The notes under the pieces: generated by a model
Databases searched by the model: none
Seen by the model: the letters and a program-made list of their open reading frames with translations, nothing else
Told to the model about the DNA's origin: nothing
Shown here: piece after piece, positions 7,044 to 7,345 of the stretch
Position numbering within the stretch: the stretch's first letter is position 1
Layout: every line of letters starts with the position of its first letter
DNA from: JBOGXF01 sp050694275
GTDB taxonomy: Bacteria > Actinomycetota > CADDZG01 > WHSQ01
DNA length: 7,345 nt
Direction: 5' to 3'
NCBI GenBank assembly: GCA_050694275.1
Contig: JBOGXF010000135.1
Span: forward strand, 1 to 7,345
Program-made: the position numbers and the translations under genes

Positions 7044-7049
7044 GGGAGG
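7044..7049 (+). promoter_or_regulatory. Ribosome binding site fixing a GTG start
   Basis: GGGAGG lies four bases (AATC) before the GTG at 7054. It decides the start of the small protein: the open frame extends back to an ATG at 6928, but that extra sequence has no family resemblance and covers the intergenic region. Confidence 0.7.
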
Positions 7050-7053
7050 AATC

Positions 7054-7254
7054 GTGGTCCAGGTAGGCGACCGGGTGCTGATCGAATCCGAGAAGGTGGG
7101 GGACCCTGCCCGCTCCGGCATCGTCACTTCGGTGAGCGAGCACCTGATCGGGATCCGCTGGGGCGACGGATCCGAATCCTCGTTCGCGCCCAGCGCGGGG
7201 TCGCTCCGGGTGCTTGGACGCGCCGAGGAGGCCGACGCTTCCCGCAAAAGTTGA
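7054..7254 (+). CDS. DUF1918-like small protein
   Basis: This is a 66-residue soluble protein. The sequence VQVGDRVLIESEKVGDPARSGIV then IGIRWGDGSESSFAP follows the order of the actinobacterial DUF1918 family: GDxI/V, a GxPxRxG turn, and a VRWxDG strand pair forming a small SH3-like barrel. The usual GxPPY segment before the RW motif is missing or shortened here, so it is a divergent member. The function of the family is unknown. The start is GTG with a clear ribosome site. It is divergent from the nitroreductase, and no further gene is visible in the 91 bases after its stop. Confidence 0.75.
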   Translation: MVQVGDRVLIESEKVGDPARSGIVTSVSEHLIGIRWGDGSESSFAPSAGSLRVLGRAEEADASRKS

Positions 7255-7345
7255 CCCGCGGACCGAGACGGCAAGAAGAAGCGCACCGGTAGCGATCGTC
7301 CTTCGTCGTGGCCTTCGGTCGCGCGCCGTGCGAGCGGCCCTGGCT

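Noticed and set aside
7255..7345. Possible start of another gene after the DUF1918-like protein
   Set aside because: A GTG near 7310 has no ribosome site, and no frame on either strand shows recognisable protein sequence in these 91 bases.

Overview
This is a high-GC window with almost uniformly G/C third codon positions. The gene content suggests an actinobacterium, possibly a deep-branching soil or metagenome lineage: an AfsR/SARP-type regulator with a BTAD domain and an AAA ATPase domain, a DUF1918-like small protein, and Tat-exported and lipid-anchored proteins. No rRNA, tRNA or CRISPR is visible. Because of the high GC content most genes have long antisense shadow ORFs, which are not annotated here.

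Layout, left to right. (1) 1 to about 124 looks like the end of an insertion sequence lying outside the window; it carries two copies of a short direct repeat. (2) About 120-2413, minus strand, is a broken regulator gene of the BTAD/AAA ATPase class. It has a frameshift inside the BTAD domain near 1690, and its TPR-like C-terminus is lost where the IS-like sequence begins. (3) 2498-3721, minus, is a beta-propeller lipoprotein. (4) 3878-5353, minus, is an amidohydrolase-2 family enzyme with a Tat lipoprotein-type signal that lies about 50 residues inside the protein. (5) 5519-6202, plus, is a six-helix membrane protein of unknown function. (6) 6215-6913, minus, is a nitroreductase-family flavoprotein. 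(7) 7054-7254, plus, is a small DUF1918-like protein. The last 91 bases hold nothing recognisable.

How the genes may work together. The amidohydrolase and the beta-propeller protein are tandem, are both predicted to be exported and lipid-anchored, and each has its own leader. Both leaders contain nearly the same 26-bp element (24 of 26 identical) with a second shared block of about 12 bp at nearly the same distance. I infer a small co-regulated cell-surface module, with the shared element as operator or promoter. The disrupted regulator downstream could once have belonged to it, but nothing in the sequence proves that. The nitroreductase, membrane protein and DUF1918 genes look like ordinary independent units. 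The best leads are the paired element, the unusual pre-Tat extension of the amidohydrolase, and the decay of the regulator by frameshift and probable IS insertion. I do not see a clearly new multi-gene defence or mobile system.
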